Positions 38,780 through 46,694 of a stretch of 53,014 nt of DNA are shown here, piece by piece. How positions within the stretch are numbered: position 1 is the first letter of the stretch; each line of letters begins with the position of its first letter. The position numbers were made by a program, and so were the translations under genes. The notes below the pieces were generated by a model. The model worked only from the letters and a program-made list of their open reading frames with translations, did no database searches and was not told the DNA's origin. Origin of the DNA: SIG701 sp045611685 (lineage in GTDB: Bacteria; Bacillota; Clostridia; Oscillospirales; CAG-272); NCBI GenBank assembly GCA_045611685.1, contig JAZKXO010000076.1:1-53014 (forward strand), read 5' to 3'.

Positions 38780-39241
38780 GTGGGGATAAGCATAAATGAT
38801 CTGTCCGACTCGGTCGCGAGAAAGGCGTGGGAGATATACCTGCGTGAGAGCGGCGGGGCGAAATTGCCGGACGTCCGGGACGATCGACGGCGCGGAAAGT
38901 ACGGCGCGGTGAAAGAGGATCGGGGAAAACTGAATTTTGACAGCAAGAAAGAAGCACGCCGTTATGACGTGCTTGTTCTGCTGCTCAAATCCGGTGAGAT
39001 CACGGATCTGAAGATACAGCCGGAGTTTACGCTCGTGGAGGCGTACACCAAGCCGGACGGGGAGCGGGTGCGCGCTCTTCGGTATCGGGCGGATTTTTCA
39101 TACAAGAGGGACGGGGTGCTCGTGGTGGAGGATGTGAAATCGGCTGCGACGAGAACGCGGACGTACTTAGATAAGCGAAAATGGATGCGGGAGATACACG
39201 GGATAGAGATCACGGAGATTCAGGAGGTAGAAGCATGGTGA
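38780..39241 (+). CDS. DUF1064 nuclease-like protein
   Basis: A 153-residue protein matching DUF1064, a phage family with a restriction-endonuclease-like fold thought to act on DNA junctions. The core is KLNFDSKKEARRYDVLVLLLKSGEI, then QPEFTLVEAY, YRADFSYKRDGVLVVEDVKSA (Asp...Glu-x-Lys-type catalytic residues) and a helix with RKWMREIHG. The GTG at 38780 follows GAGGAGGTG; GTG 38774 is the alternative. Its last codons overlap the next gene. A role in recombination or in resolving branched DNA before packaging is likely. Confidence 0.78.
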   Translation: MGISINDLSDSVARKAWEIYLRESGGAKLPDVRDDRRRGKYGAVKEDRGKLNFDSKKEARRYDVLVLLLKSGEITDLKIQPEFTLVEAYTKPDGERVRALRYRADFSYKRDGVLVVEDVKSAATRTRTYLDKRKWMREIHGIEITEIQEVEAW

Positions 39242-39591
39242 CGAAAGAAGAACTCAGGGGATATCGAGAGGGGAAGAGGGAACTTGCGGAGATCCACCGT
39301 CGGAAAGTAGAAGCGGAGAGGGAAGCTCTGTACACTTCCTCTCCCGGTGAGCGGCAGGCGGCCTTGCGCGTGGCGAAGCGATACGAGCGGATCATCGCGG
39401 AGAGGACACGGTCGGCGGAGAGGATCGAAGCGGCGATCCAGGCACTGCCGCATCCCCTCCACAGAAGTGTTTTGTATTACCGCTTCGTGAAGGGATGGAG
39501 TCGGCTGAAGACTGCTATGGTGATGGAAAAGTCGGAGCGATCGATATCGTATCTCACAAAGGACGCGATTCGTGAACTGGAAAAACAATAA
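39235..39591 (+). CDS. Sigma-factor-like late transcription regulator (ArpU/RinA type)
   Basis: A 118-residue helical protein. The second half resembles sigma-70 region 4: ALPHPLHRSVLYYRFVKGWSRLKTAMVMEKSERSISYLTKDAIREL, with a helix-turn-helix at SRLKTAMVMEKSERSISYL. ArpU/RinA-type proteins with this fold sit just before the packaging genes and switch on late transcription. The same location here (last gene before terminator and TerS) supports the role. The ATG follows CAGGAGGTAG and overlaps the DUF1064 stop. Confidence 0.82.
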   Translation: MVTKEELRGYREGKRELAEIHRRKVEAEREALYTSSPGERQAALRVAKRYERIIAERTRSAERIEAAIQALPHPLHRSVLYYRFVKGWSRLKTAMVMEKSERSISYLTKDAIRELEKQ

Positions 39592-39596
39592 CAAAA

Positions 39597-39630
39597 ACGG
39601 AGGTGTAAAAGCCTCCGTTAAATTTTTTTG
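39597..39630 (+). terminator. End of the early operon
   Basis: AACGGAGG pairs with CCTCCGTT around GTGTAAAAG, followed by AAATTTTTTTG and more T-runs. It separates early from late genes, so late expression needs a new start or antitermination. Confidence 0.85.
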
Positions 39631-39832
39631 TTTTTTTATTTTTTTGCACCTAATTGCACTTTTTTGAATTTACAATACGGTCAGGGTAGTCATAGCGCAC
39701 TGCCGGATGTAAGAGGAGGGGCACCGGGCGCGGTGTTTATGCACCGCGCCGAGAGGTGTATGAATTTTTTCCGCCGAAACAGGGGCGCATGCGGCCGCGT
39801 GTGCGCGGAAAAAGGAAGGGAGATGCGCAAAA
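39631..39832 (+). other. Structured non-coding segment before terS
   Basis: About 200 bp without a gene. It contains the perfect hairpin GGCGCGGTG/CACCGCGCC (39727-39750) and a longer pairing of TTTTTCCGC with GCGGAAAAA (about 39766-39826). No sigma-A promoter was recognised, which suits a late promoter that needs the ArpU-like factor. Packaging start sites (cos or pac) usually lie here, but no specific site was identified. Confidence 0.4.
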
Positions 39833-40420
39833 GTGGAGAAAAAACAATCGTTTTTGCCGCAGAATACAGAAAATGCGGCAGATAAAAAGCAGAAAAACGA
39901 CGTGGGAGCGCCGCGAAAGTTCAAGACGGCGGCATCTCTCAGGCGTGCTGTTGAGAAATATTTCCGCTCGATATCGACGAGGGTACCGATGGCGTCTCTT
40001 TCGGGAGAAGCGATCCTGAACGAGGACGGCGAAGCGATTGTCAAGACGGAATACATACTGCCGCCGACGATCCCTGCGATGTGTCTCTTTTTAGGGATCA
40101 CGACGAGGACGTGGCGCAACTACTGTAATCCTCGTCTGCATCCGGATCTGGAGGAGGTAACGTCGGACGCCATGATGCGGATCGAGGCGTACCTTGTGGA
40201 GGAATCTCTGACGAGAGAGAAGGGTGTGCAGGGGGTTATTTTCAATCTGACGGCGAACTACGGATACCGGCAGAAGCAAGAGATCGAGCTCGGTGAGAAG
40301 ACGCGCGAGGCGTTGCCGCGTGAGCCGATCAGCCTCAGGGACAAGCTTCTCGCGATCGCTGCCGCTCGCTCGGATCTTTGCGATATACCGCCCGAGTTTG
40401 AGGAGGGCGACGGAGAATGA
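39833..40420 (+). CDS. terS: Terminase small subunit
   Basis: A 195-residue protein, probably the small subunit that recognises phage DNA for packaging. Basic N-terminus, then a helix-turn-helix-like part (TAASLRRAVEKYFRSI ... PPTIPAMCLFLGITTRTWRNY), followed by a helical oligomerisation region (MMRIEAYLVEESLTREKGVQGVIFNLTANYGYR, a segment frequent in this family). GTG start. The end overlaps the terL start (ATGA), the usual arrangement. Confidence 0.85.
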   Translation: MEKKQSFLPQNTENAADKKQKNDVGAPRKFKTAASLRRAVEKYFRSISTRVPMASLSGEAILNEDGEAIVKTEYILPPTIPAMCLFLGITTRTWRNYCNPRLHPDLEEVTSDAMMRIEAYLVEESLTREKGVQGVIFNLTANYGYRQKQEIELGEKTREALPREPISLRDKLLAIAAARSDLCDIPPEFEEGDGE

Positions 40421-41922
40421 AAAGCACCCGTGAGGTTGACCGTTTATACGCGCTGTCTCTGTGGTATCGGGATCTGAAGGCGACGAATAACGAAACGTTT
40501 ATGCCTCTCTTTGCGGACACGCACAGATATATTGTCCTCAAGGGCGGCGGCGGTTCAGGGAAAAGCATTTTCGCAGGTCGGAAGATTTGTGAGCGTGCCG
40601 TGTCGGAGCCCGGACACAGATTTCTTGTGTGCCGAAAGGTTGCCCGCACGCTTCGAGAGAGCTGCTTCAAACAGATCTTGGGACAGCTTTCCGAGCACTA
40701 CAAGGATGCGGGTTACAAGGCGAATAAATCGGATATGACGATCTCGTTTGAGAACGGGAGCGAAATCCTCTTTGCCGGCCTTGACGACGTTGAGAAACTC
40801 AAATCCATTTACAACATCACGGGTATCTGGATCGAGGAGGCGTCGGAGCTGCTTGAAGGAGACTTTAACCAGCTCGACATCCGTCTTAGAGGTGAGACGA
40901 AGGAGTACAAGCAGATCATCGTAACGTTCAACCCGATTTCGATAAATCACTGGCTCAAAAAACGGTTTTTCGACAGGCGGGATCCGCGCGCTGTGGTGCA
41001 CGAAAGCACGTACAAGGACAACCGTTTCCTCGATCAGGCGGCCAAACGTACGCTTGAGGCGTTCCGAGAAACGGACGAATATTACTATCAGGTGTACTGC
41101 CTCGGTATGTGGGGCGTTACGGGCAAGAGCGTTTTTGATGCGAAGGCGATCGCACGGCGGCTCGCGGAGAAGATCGAACCGAAAAAGAGAGGTTTGTTCA
41201 CGTATGACGACAACGGTCTTACGCTGTCGGGAATCTCCTTTTTCGAGGAGAGGGACGGTCCGGTTTCTGTATATAAAGAGCCGATCGCCGGCGTTCCTTA
41301 CGTGATCGGCGCGGACACGGCAGGTGAAGGAAGCGATTTCTTCGCGGTTTCCGTTCTCGACAATACGACCGGTGAGCAGGTATGCACGCTCCGCGGACAG
41401 TTTGACGAGGACGTATTCGCACGGCTTCTCTTTTGTCTCGGAACGTACTACAACGAAGCACTTATAGCGCCGGAGGCGAACTTCTCGACGTATCCGATTT
41501 TGGAGCTCGAACGGCTCGGATATACGAATCTGTACGTTCGTGAGACGATTGACGAATATACGCATGCGGTGAAGCGTTCGTACGGATTTTTGACAAACAC
41601 CAAAACGCGTCCCGTGATCATCGCAAATCTCATAAAGGTTGTACGTGAGGACGTGAATCTTCTCTACGATCGGATGACGATGGAGGAGATGCTGACGTTT
41701 ATCCGGAATCCCGAGACGCTAAAGCCGGAGGCGGAGACGGGCGCGCACGACGACACGGTAATGGCGCTTGCGATCGCACATTACGTACGGCCGCAGCAGA
41801 GTTATCTCAGGGAGACATCCGATACATCGTCAGCGTGGTCGGAATCCCAGTGGGAGGATTATGAGAACGCATCCTCCGAGGAGAGGGAGTATCTCAGGAA
41901 AAAATGGGGAAACCCGCATTAA
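40417..41922 (+). CDS. terL: Terminase large subunit (PBSX/Terminase_3 type)
   Basis: A 501-residue packaging motor. The N-terminal ATPase has Walker A GGGGSGKS (43-50) and Walker B GIWIEEAS (136-143). The C-terminal RNase-H-like nuclease has IGADTAGEGSDF (about 296-307), PEAN and HDDTVMALAIAH (about 444-455), which carry the catalytic aspartates. It pumps DNA into the prohead and cuts it. Complete and of normal length. It overlaps terS and lies 13 bp before the portal gene. Confidence 0.95.
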   Translation: MKSTREVDRLYALSLWYRDLKATNNETFMPLFADTHRYIVLKGGGGSGKSIFAGRKICERAVSEPGHRFLVCRKVARTLRESCFKQILGQLSEHYKDAGYKANKSDMTISFENGSEILFAGLDDVEKLKSIYNITGIWIEEASELLEGDFNQLDIRLRGETKEYKQIIVTFNPISINHWLKKRFFDRRDPRAVVHESTYKDNRFLDQAAKRTLEAFRETDEYYYQVYCLGMWGVTGKSVFDAKAIARRLAEKIEPKKRGLFTYDDNGLTLSGISFFEERDGPVSVYKEPIAGVPYVIGADTAGEGSDFFAVSVLDNTTGEQVCTLRGQFDEDVFARLLFCLGTYYNEALIAPEANFSTYPILELERLGYTNLYVRETIDEYTHAVKRSYGFLTNTKTRPVIIANLIKVVREDVNLLYDRMTMEEMLTFIRNPETLKPEAETGAHDDTVMALAIAHYVRPQQSYLRETSDTSSAWSESQWEDYENASSEEREYLRKKWGNPH

Positions 41923-41935
41923 GGGAGAAATAGAG

Positions 41936-44008
41936 ATGGCGAAAAAGAACAAAGCACGGCTTGCGCTCTGGCAAGGGCGGCTCGCGGCAAACGAATCGGC
42001 GTATTCGGGTGAGGTTGCCCTTATGGATCGGCGTGAGAAGCTGTATCTCGGTGATGACTCGATAAAGGCGATGGTGAAGGGCGAGCGGAAGGAATCCACG
42101 CCGCACGTTCGCAACATCTGCGCCGAACTGATCGAATCGCAGGTGAACTCGTCTATTCCGCAGCCGAAGGTGACGGCGTGTCGGAAAAAGGACGAGGCAA
42201 AGGCAAAACTGATCGAGGACATGCTTCGCAACGAGCTCGACCGTATGCCGTTTGAACTTCTGAACGATATGATGGAGCGGACGGTACCGATTCAGGGCGG
42301 TGCCGCTTTCCTCGTGGAGTGGGATAACACGAAGCGCACGCACACGACGATCGGCGAGCTGACCGTATCCGCTGTGCATCCGAAGCAGATCGTTCCGCAG
42401 GACGGTGTGTATTCGGGCATTGAGGACATGGATTACATCATCCTGAAACTTCCTCAGACGAAAGAGTACATACAGAGAAAGTACGATGTGGACGTATCGG
42501 ACGAATCGGAAACGGAACCGGATATCAAAGGGCCTCTCGGAGAGGGAACGGCCGACGATCTCGTAACGCAGTACGTGGCGTACTATCGCAACGAGTCAGG
42601 CGGCATCGGCCTTTATTCCTGGGTGAACGACGTGGAGCTTGAGGACATCGATGATTACCAGGCTCGGCGTCTTCGCCGCTGTGTAAAGTGCGGTGCGATT
42701 GAGCCGCTCGCGGCAGATCCCGCAGGGGAACCCGCCGTGAACGGTATTCTTCCCGGTATGGTGGGAATGACGTTTACGGAGGATGAGGTGCTCGACGCCG
42801 AAACGAAGGCGGAGAATTTGCCGCCGTCAATGCGTAGAGGCGGGCGGCGATCTTGCCCGTACTGCGGTTCTACGAAGTGGGAGGATTCCAACGAGGAGTT
42901 TGAGGAGATCTACATGCCGATCGTAAGAAGCGACGGCTCTGTGATCCCCGGCGCTACGCCTGTCTCGGTTATGGCGGGACGGAAGGACGAGGACGGCATT
43001 GAACTACCCGACGTCGTTATGGAGCCGACGCGGATTCCTTTCTACAAGCCGGATATTTTCCCCGTGATCTTGCAGAAGAACGTGAGCGTATACGGGCGGT
43101 TTCTCGGGGACAGCGATATTGATAAGATCGAGACGCAGCAGAACACGACGAACCGCATCGAGGCGAAGATTATCGACAAGCTCGTGGCGTCGGGATCGTA
43201 TATCACGCTGCCCGAAAAAGCAAGCATCAAGCATGATGCGGAAGACGGTAAGGTGATCCGTCTCGGGAACGCGGCAGAGAAATCGATGATCGACGTCTTC
43301 GATATGGAGGGGAACGTGCAGCAGGATCTCGCGTACCTCGGGCAGATCTACGAGGAAGCGCGGCAGGTGATCGGTATCACGGATTCGTTCCAGGGCAGAC
43401 AGGACAGAACCGCGACGAGCGGCCGTGCGAAGGAGTTTGCGGCGGCGCAGAGTGCGGGACGTCTTGAATCAAAGCGCGTCATGAAGAACGCGGCGTACGC
43501 GGCACTCTTTGAGGCGATGTTCAAATTCAAGCTTGCGTATACCGACGAGCCGCGGCCCGTGGTATCTCACGACATTCACGGAAATACGGAGTACGAGACG
43601 TTCTCTCGATACGATTTCCTTGAGCAGGATGCGGCGGGAGAATGGCACTGGAACGATCGGTTCCTGTTCTCTGTCGATGCGACCGCTCCTCTCGCTTCCA
43701 ATCGGGAGGCGATGTGGCAGGAAACGAGAATGAACCTGGAAACGGGGGCGTTCGGCGATCCCACAAATCCCGTAACGCTCACGCTCTTTTGGCAGAAGAT
43801 GGAGATGCTTCATTATCCGGGTGCTTCAGAGACGAGGGCGTTCCTCGAGGAGGAAATGCGACGTCAGGAGAGAATCGCGGCGGAGAGGGCAGAGATGGCG
43901 GCGAGAATGAAAGAGCTGCAGCGTCAGACGGATCTCTCGGGTGAGGCGCCGATCGCAGACGAGACACCGGCACCGGCTTCGGTCGGGCCTGTCGATAATC
44001 CTTTGTGA
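41936..44008 (+). CDS. Portal protein, large type, with zinc-ribbon insertion
   Basis: A 690-residue portal, the ring through which DNA enters and leaves the head. The N-terminus (ARLALWQGRLAANESAYSGEVALMDRREKLYLGDDS) and the later VIGITDSFQGRQDRTATSGRAKEFAAAQS are typical of long portals found in podovirus-like and some Firmicutes phages. Between about residues 249 and 311 two Cys pairs (CVKCG and CPYCG) form a zinc-ribbon insertion, unusual in portals. The ATG at 41936 follows GGGAGAA; the in-frame start inside terL is rejected. The size is nearer to P22 portal (about 725 residues) than to siphovirus portals (about 450). Confidence 0.88.
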   Translation: MAKKNKARLALWQGRLAANESAYSGEVALMDRREKLYLGDDSIKAMVKGERKESTPHVRNICAELIESQVNSSIPQPKVTACRKKDEAKAKLIEDMLRNELDRMPFELLNDMMERTVPIQGGAAFLVEWDNTKRTHTTIGELTVSAVHPKQIVPQDGVYSGIEDMDYIILKLPQTKEYIQRKYDVDVSDESETEPDIKGPLGEGTADDLVTQYVAYYRNESGGIGLYSWVNDVELEDIDDYQARRLRRCVKCGAIEPLAADPAGEPAVNGILPGMVGMTFTEDEVLDAETKAENLPPSMRRGGRRSCPYCGSTKWEDSNEEFEEIYMPIVRSDGSVIPGATPVSVMAGRKDEDGIELPDVVMEPTRIPFYKPDIFPVILQKNVSVYGRFLGDSDIDKIETQQNTTNRIEAKIIDKLVASGSYITLPEKASIKHDAEDGKVIRLGNAAEKSMIDVFDMEGNVQQDLAYLGQIYEEARQVIGITDSFQGRQDRTATSGRAKEFAAAQSAGRLESKRVMKNAAYAALFEAMFKFKLAYTDEPRPVVSHDIHGNTEYETFSRYDFLEQDAAGEWHWNDRFLFSVDATAPLASNREAMWQETRMNLETGAFGDPTNPVTLTLFWQKMEMLHYPGASETRAFLEEEMRRQERIAAERAEMAARMKELQRQTDLSGEAPIADETPAPASVGPVDNPL

Positions 44009-44022
44009 AAGGAGGGACGCTC

Positions 44023-44154
44023 ATGAAGAAAGGTTATCAGGGTAAGATTGCCAACACGGGCTCTCAGGTCGTGAAGGCACCGGGACAGATCGCACCTAAA
44101 AAGGGCAAGGGTACTGTTCGCACCGGCGACGATCTCCGCACCGGCCGCAAGTGA
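44023..44154 (+). CDS. Small basic protein between portal and scaffold
   Basis: A 43-residue, very basic protein (MKKGYQGKIANTGSQVVKAP ... RTGDDLRTGRK) with a strong AAGGAGGG ribosome site. Short basic proteins of this type recur between portal and scaffold genes of related Firmicutes phages. It may be a head-internal or DNA-condensing peptide, but no function is known. Confidence 0.65.
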   Translation: MKKGYQGKIANTGSQVVKAPGQIAPKKGKGTVRTGDDLRTGRK

Positions 44155-44216
44155 TGCGGGAAACGGAGACATATTTCGCAGGAATAGCGTAAAAATCCGA
44201 TCATTAGGAGGAACAC

Positions 44217-45173
44217 ATGAGTGGAAATATCGATTACGCCGAGCTGTTCGGTGTGGAAGAAGGCGTAGAAGCGCAGGAGCTCGCCGACCCTGCAAGTGCT
44301 ACAGAGGACGGTACGGAAGGCGTAGAAGCGCAGGAGGTCGCCGACCCTGCCGAGATCGATGAAAGCGGAGCCGGTATCGAGGACGATGCTGCATCCGATA
44401 CAGACGGAGATGGTGCTGGCGAGGTGCTCGACATGGCGCCCGCGGCACAGTCTCCCGTGGAGAGAGCTCGCTTTGCCGCTGCTCGCAGAAAAGCAGAGGC
44501 AGAGCGTGATGCTGCCGTAAAGTTAGCAAGAGAGGAAGCCGCCCGTGAAGCGCAGCGGGCAGTGGACGAAACGGTGGCGTCTCTCGGCATTACGAATCCC
44601 TTTACGGGAAAACTGATCCGTACGAAGGCGGAGTACGATGCGTACCAGAATGCCGCTCAGGCGGATCGGCGCGAGAAACTGATAAAGCGTGCCGGCATTA
44701 CCGACGAAGAATACAAGGAGTTTGTAGAGAATCTGCCGGAGGTTCAAGCGGCGAGAGCCATGAAGGAACAGGCAGGTGCGGCGGTAAGATCCGCCAATGA
44801 GGCCGCGGCACGTCAGAAGGTAGAAGAACAGCTTTTGGAGATCGCAAAGTTTGATCCGTCGGTAAAGACGCTCGCCGATCTCGTCAAGACTGAGAATTAT
44901 CAAAAGGTATACGATCTGGTGAAGAAGGGATATGAGCTTTCCGATGCATACAAGCTTGCGAATTTCGACAGAGTACAGAAATCTACCGCAGATGCTTCCC
45001 GCCAGGCTGCGCTGAATGCGGCGGCGGGCAAAGGACATCTGTCGGGTACGTCCGCGAGAGGCTCGGGCGGCGTTACCGTTCCTGCTGAAGTCGCAGAGAT
45101 GTACCGTGAGATGAATCCGGGTGCAACGGACGCGGAGATTCAGAAGCACTACAACAGGTACGCGAAAAAATAA
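44217..45173 (+). CDS. Scaffold protein
   Basis: A 318-residue, highly charged helical protein just before the decoration and capsid genes, the standard place of a scaffold that shapes the prohead and then leaves. The acidic N-terminus contains a tandem duplication (GVEAQELADPA ... GVEAQEVADPA, 54 bp apart in the DNA). The middle is a long coiled coil (RFAAARRKAEAERDAAVKLAREEAARE). The C-terminus ends in a short basic helix (DAEIQKHYNRYAKK), as expected for capsid binding. Behind AGGAGG. Confidence 0.82.
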   Translation: MSGNIDYAELFGVEEGVEAQELADPASATEDGTEGVEAQEVADPAEIDESGAGIEDDAASDTDGDGAGEVLDMAPAAQSPVERARFAAARRKAEAERDAAVKLAREEAAREAQRAVDETVASLGITNPFTGKLIRTKAEYDAYQNAAQADRREKLIKRAGITDEEYKEFVENLPEVQAARAMKEQAGAAVRSANEAAARQKVEEQLLEIAKFDPSVKTLADLVKTENYQKVYDLVKKGYELSDAYKLANFDRVQKSTADASRQAALNAAAGKGHLSGTSARGSGGVTVPAEVAEMYREMNPGATDAEIQKHYNRYAKK

Positions 45174-45191
45174 CGAAAAAGGAGAATTCAT

Positions 45192-45584
45192 ATGTTCAAC
45201 ATTTTTACGACCGATGACGGTCGCATTCCCAGCGTTGAATACCTGCCTGCATCGGCGATCACGCCGAAGGTTGGTATGGCGCTCGTTCACACCGGCGGTA
45301 ATCTTCAGGTTGCCTCCGGCACTACCAAGCCCACCTACATCTGCATGACGGAGAGAAACGCCGCATGCACTGCCGGCGAGATTATCCCTGTGATCCGCGT
45401 ACAGGCGGACATGGTTTTCGAGACTACGTTCTCTGCTGCCGCTTCTTCTGTGAAGGCGGGCAGCAAGGTTACGGTTTCCACAGACGGTCTTTCGGTGACC
45501 GCCACTACGGAAGGCGGTGTGGCTGAGGTTGTCGAAGCCATGGGTAGCGCCGTCGGTGATAAAGTACGCGTGCGTTTCGCGTAA
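45192..45584 (+). CDS. Head decoration-like protein
   Basis: A 130-residue beta-rich protein (MFNIFTTDDGRIPSVEYLPASA ... GDKVRVRF) directly before the major capsid gene. Repeated short strands and Gly/Thr/Ala-rich turns fit capsid decoration or stabilisation proteins (gpD-like or DUF2190-like). Codon use is strongly biased, as in the capsid gene, suggesting abundant production. The call rests on position and composition. Confidence 0.65.
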   Translation: MFNIFTTDDGRIPSVEYLPASAITPKVGMALVHTGGNLQVASGTTKPTYICMTERNAACTAGEIIPVIRVQADMVFETTFSAAASSVKAGSKVTVSTDGLSVTATTEGGVAEVVEAMGSAVGDKVRVRFA

Positions 45585-45608
45585 TTGGAAAGAAAGGAGA
45601 TATACATA

Positions 45609-46619
45609 ATGGCAGGAATTACTTTTACTGAAGGCAGCGGCCTCCAGGATTCTATTTTTGGCAAGAGCCAGGCGCCGATCCGTATGTTCATCGAAAAGAG
45701 AGGAGAGGCGTTCGAGCAGGCTTCCATCGTGAAGGAGCTCTTTTCCATGCACACCTCCAAGCACTTCGGTGAGAAGTTCACAGCTATGACCGCCATGGAC
45801 GGCTTTATGCCGGTCGGTGAGAACGGTGCGTATCCCAAGGATGGCATGCAGGAAGGCTTCTCCAAGTTCCTTGAACACATGACGTGGAAGGATTCCTTCT
45901 CGCTCTCTCAAGAGATCGTGGACGATGCGAAGATCATGGATCTGAAGCAGAAGCCTGCCGCGTTTATCACGGCGTATTACAGAACCCGTGAACGCTTTGG
46001 TGCAGCGCTTCTCGGCGGCGCGATCACCGGTTCGACCTCGATCACCTTCGGTCAGAAGAAGTTCGACGCGACGGCGGCTGACGGTCAGCCTCTGTTCTCC
46101 AAAGCACATCCTTCCAAACTTGAACCGAAGAAGACGCAGACGAATATGTTTGCGGATGCGTTCTCGAACGATGCGCTCGGCGCGCTCGAGTCGAAGATGC
46201 AGGATTTCCGCGGCGATGCAGGCGAGGTGCTCGACGTGGCGCCCACCACGATCGTCATTCCGAACGATTACGCGCTCAAGCGCGATGTGTTCGCGGCGAT
46301 CGGGGCGGACAAGGATCCCGCGACCGCAAATAACGGCTTCAACTACACGTTCGGCCGTTGGAATGTGATCGTTTGGCAGTACCTGAATCAGTTTATTACT
46401 GCAGGTGCGAAGCCGTGGATTCTTCTTGACAATCGCTATAACGATGAGTACGGCGGCGCCGTATGGCTCGACCGTGAGAATCTCACCGTCAAGAGCCGCA
46501 TTGATGAGGGTAACGACGCCAACGTGTGGAGCGGTCGCGCCCGCTTCACCGCCGGCTTCAACGACTGGCGTGCTTTTGCTGTGGGCGGTGTTGCAGGTGG
46601 TACGACTCTGATCGCCTAA
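45609..46619 (+). CDS. Major capsid protein
   Basis: A 336-residue major head protein, probably HK97-fold and similar to the Mu gpT-like group. Typical features are the N-terminal helix (RMFIEKRGEAFEQASIVKELF), ADGQPLFSKAHPSK in the middle, TTIVIPNDYALKRDVFAAIG and WNVIVWQYLNQF, and the C-terminal ARFTAGFNDWRAFAVGG. The ATG at 45609 follows AAGGAGATATA. Highest codon bias in the prophage. A hairpin follows the gene, which may limit read-through to later genes. Confidence 0.9.
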   Translation: MAGITFTEGSGLQDSIFGKSQAPIRMFIEKRGEAFEQASIVKELFSMHTSKHFGEKFTAMTAMDGFMPVGENGAYPKDGMQEGFSKFLEHMTWKDSFSLSQEIVDDAKIMDLKQKPAAFITAYYRTRERFGAALLGGAITGSTSITFGQKKFDATAADGQPLFSKAHPSKLEPKKTQTNMFADAFSNDALGALESKMQDFRGDAGEVLDVAPTTIVIPNDYALKRDVFAAIGADKDPATANNGFNYTFGRWNVIVWQYLNQFITAGAKPWILLDNRYNDEYGGAVWLDRENLTVKSRIDEGNDANVWSGRARFTAGFNDWRAFAVGGVAGGTTLIA

Positions 46620-46644
46620 TACAGAGGCACAGCACGTATAATCG

Positions 46645-46678
46645 CCGGGCGGCGGCTTTAAGCTGTCGCCCGGTTATT
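46645..46678 (+). terminator. Hairpin after the capsid gene
   Basis: CCGGGCG (46645-46651) pairs with CGCCCGG (46667-46673), extended by GGC/GCT-type inner pairs, followed by TTATTTG. The T-run is weak, so it may act as a partial terminator that sets capsid above connector expression. Confidence 0.5.
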
Positions 46679-46694
46679 TGAAGGGAGAATTTCA

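Noticed and set aside
44523..46109. 528-codon minus-strand frame over the scaffold and capsid genes
   Set aside because: Shadow of strongly biased coding sequence on the other strand; the plus-strand genes have ribosome sites, overlaps and recognised order.
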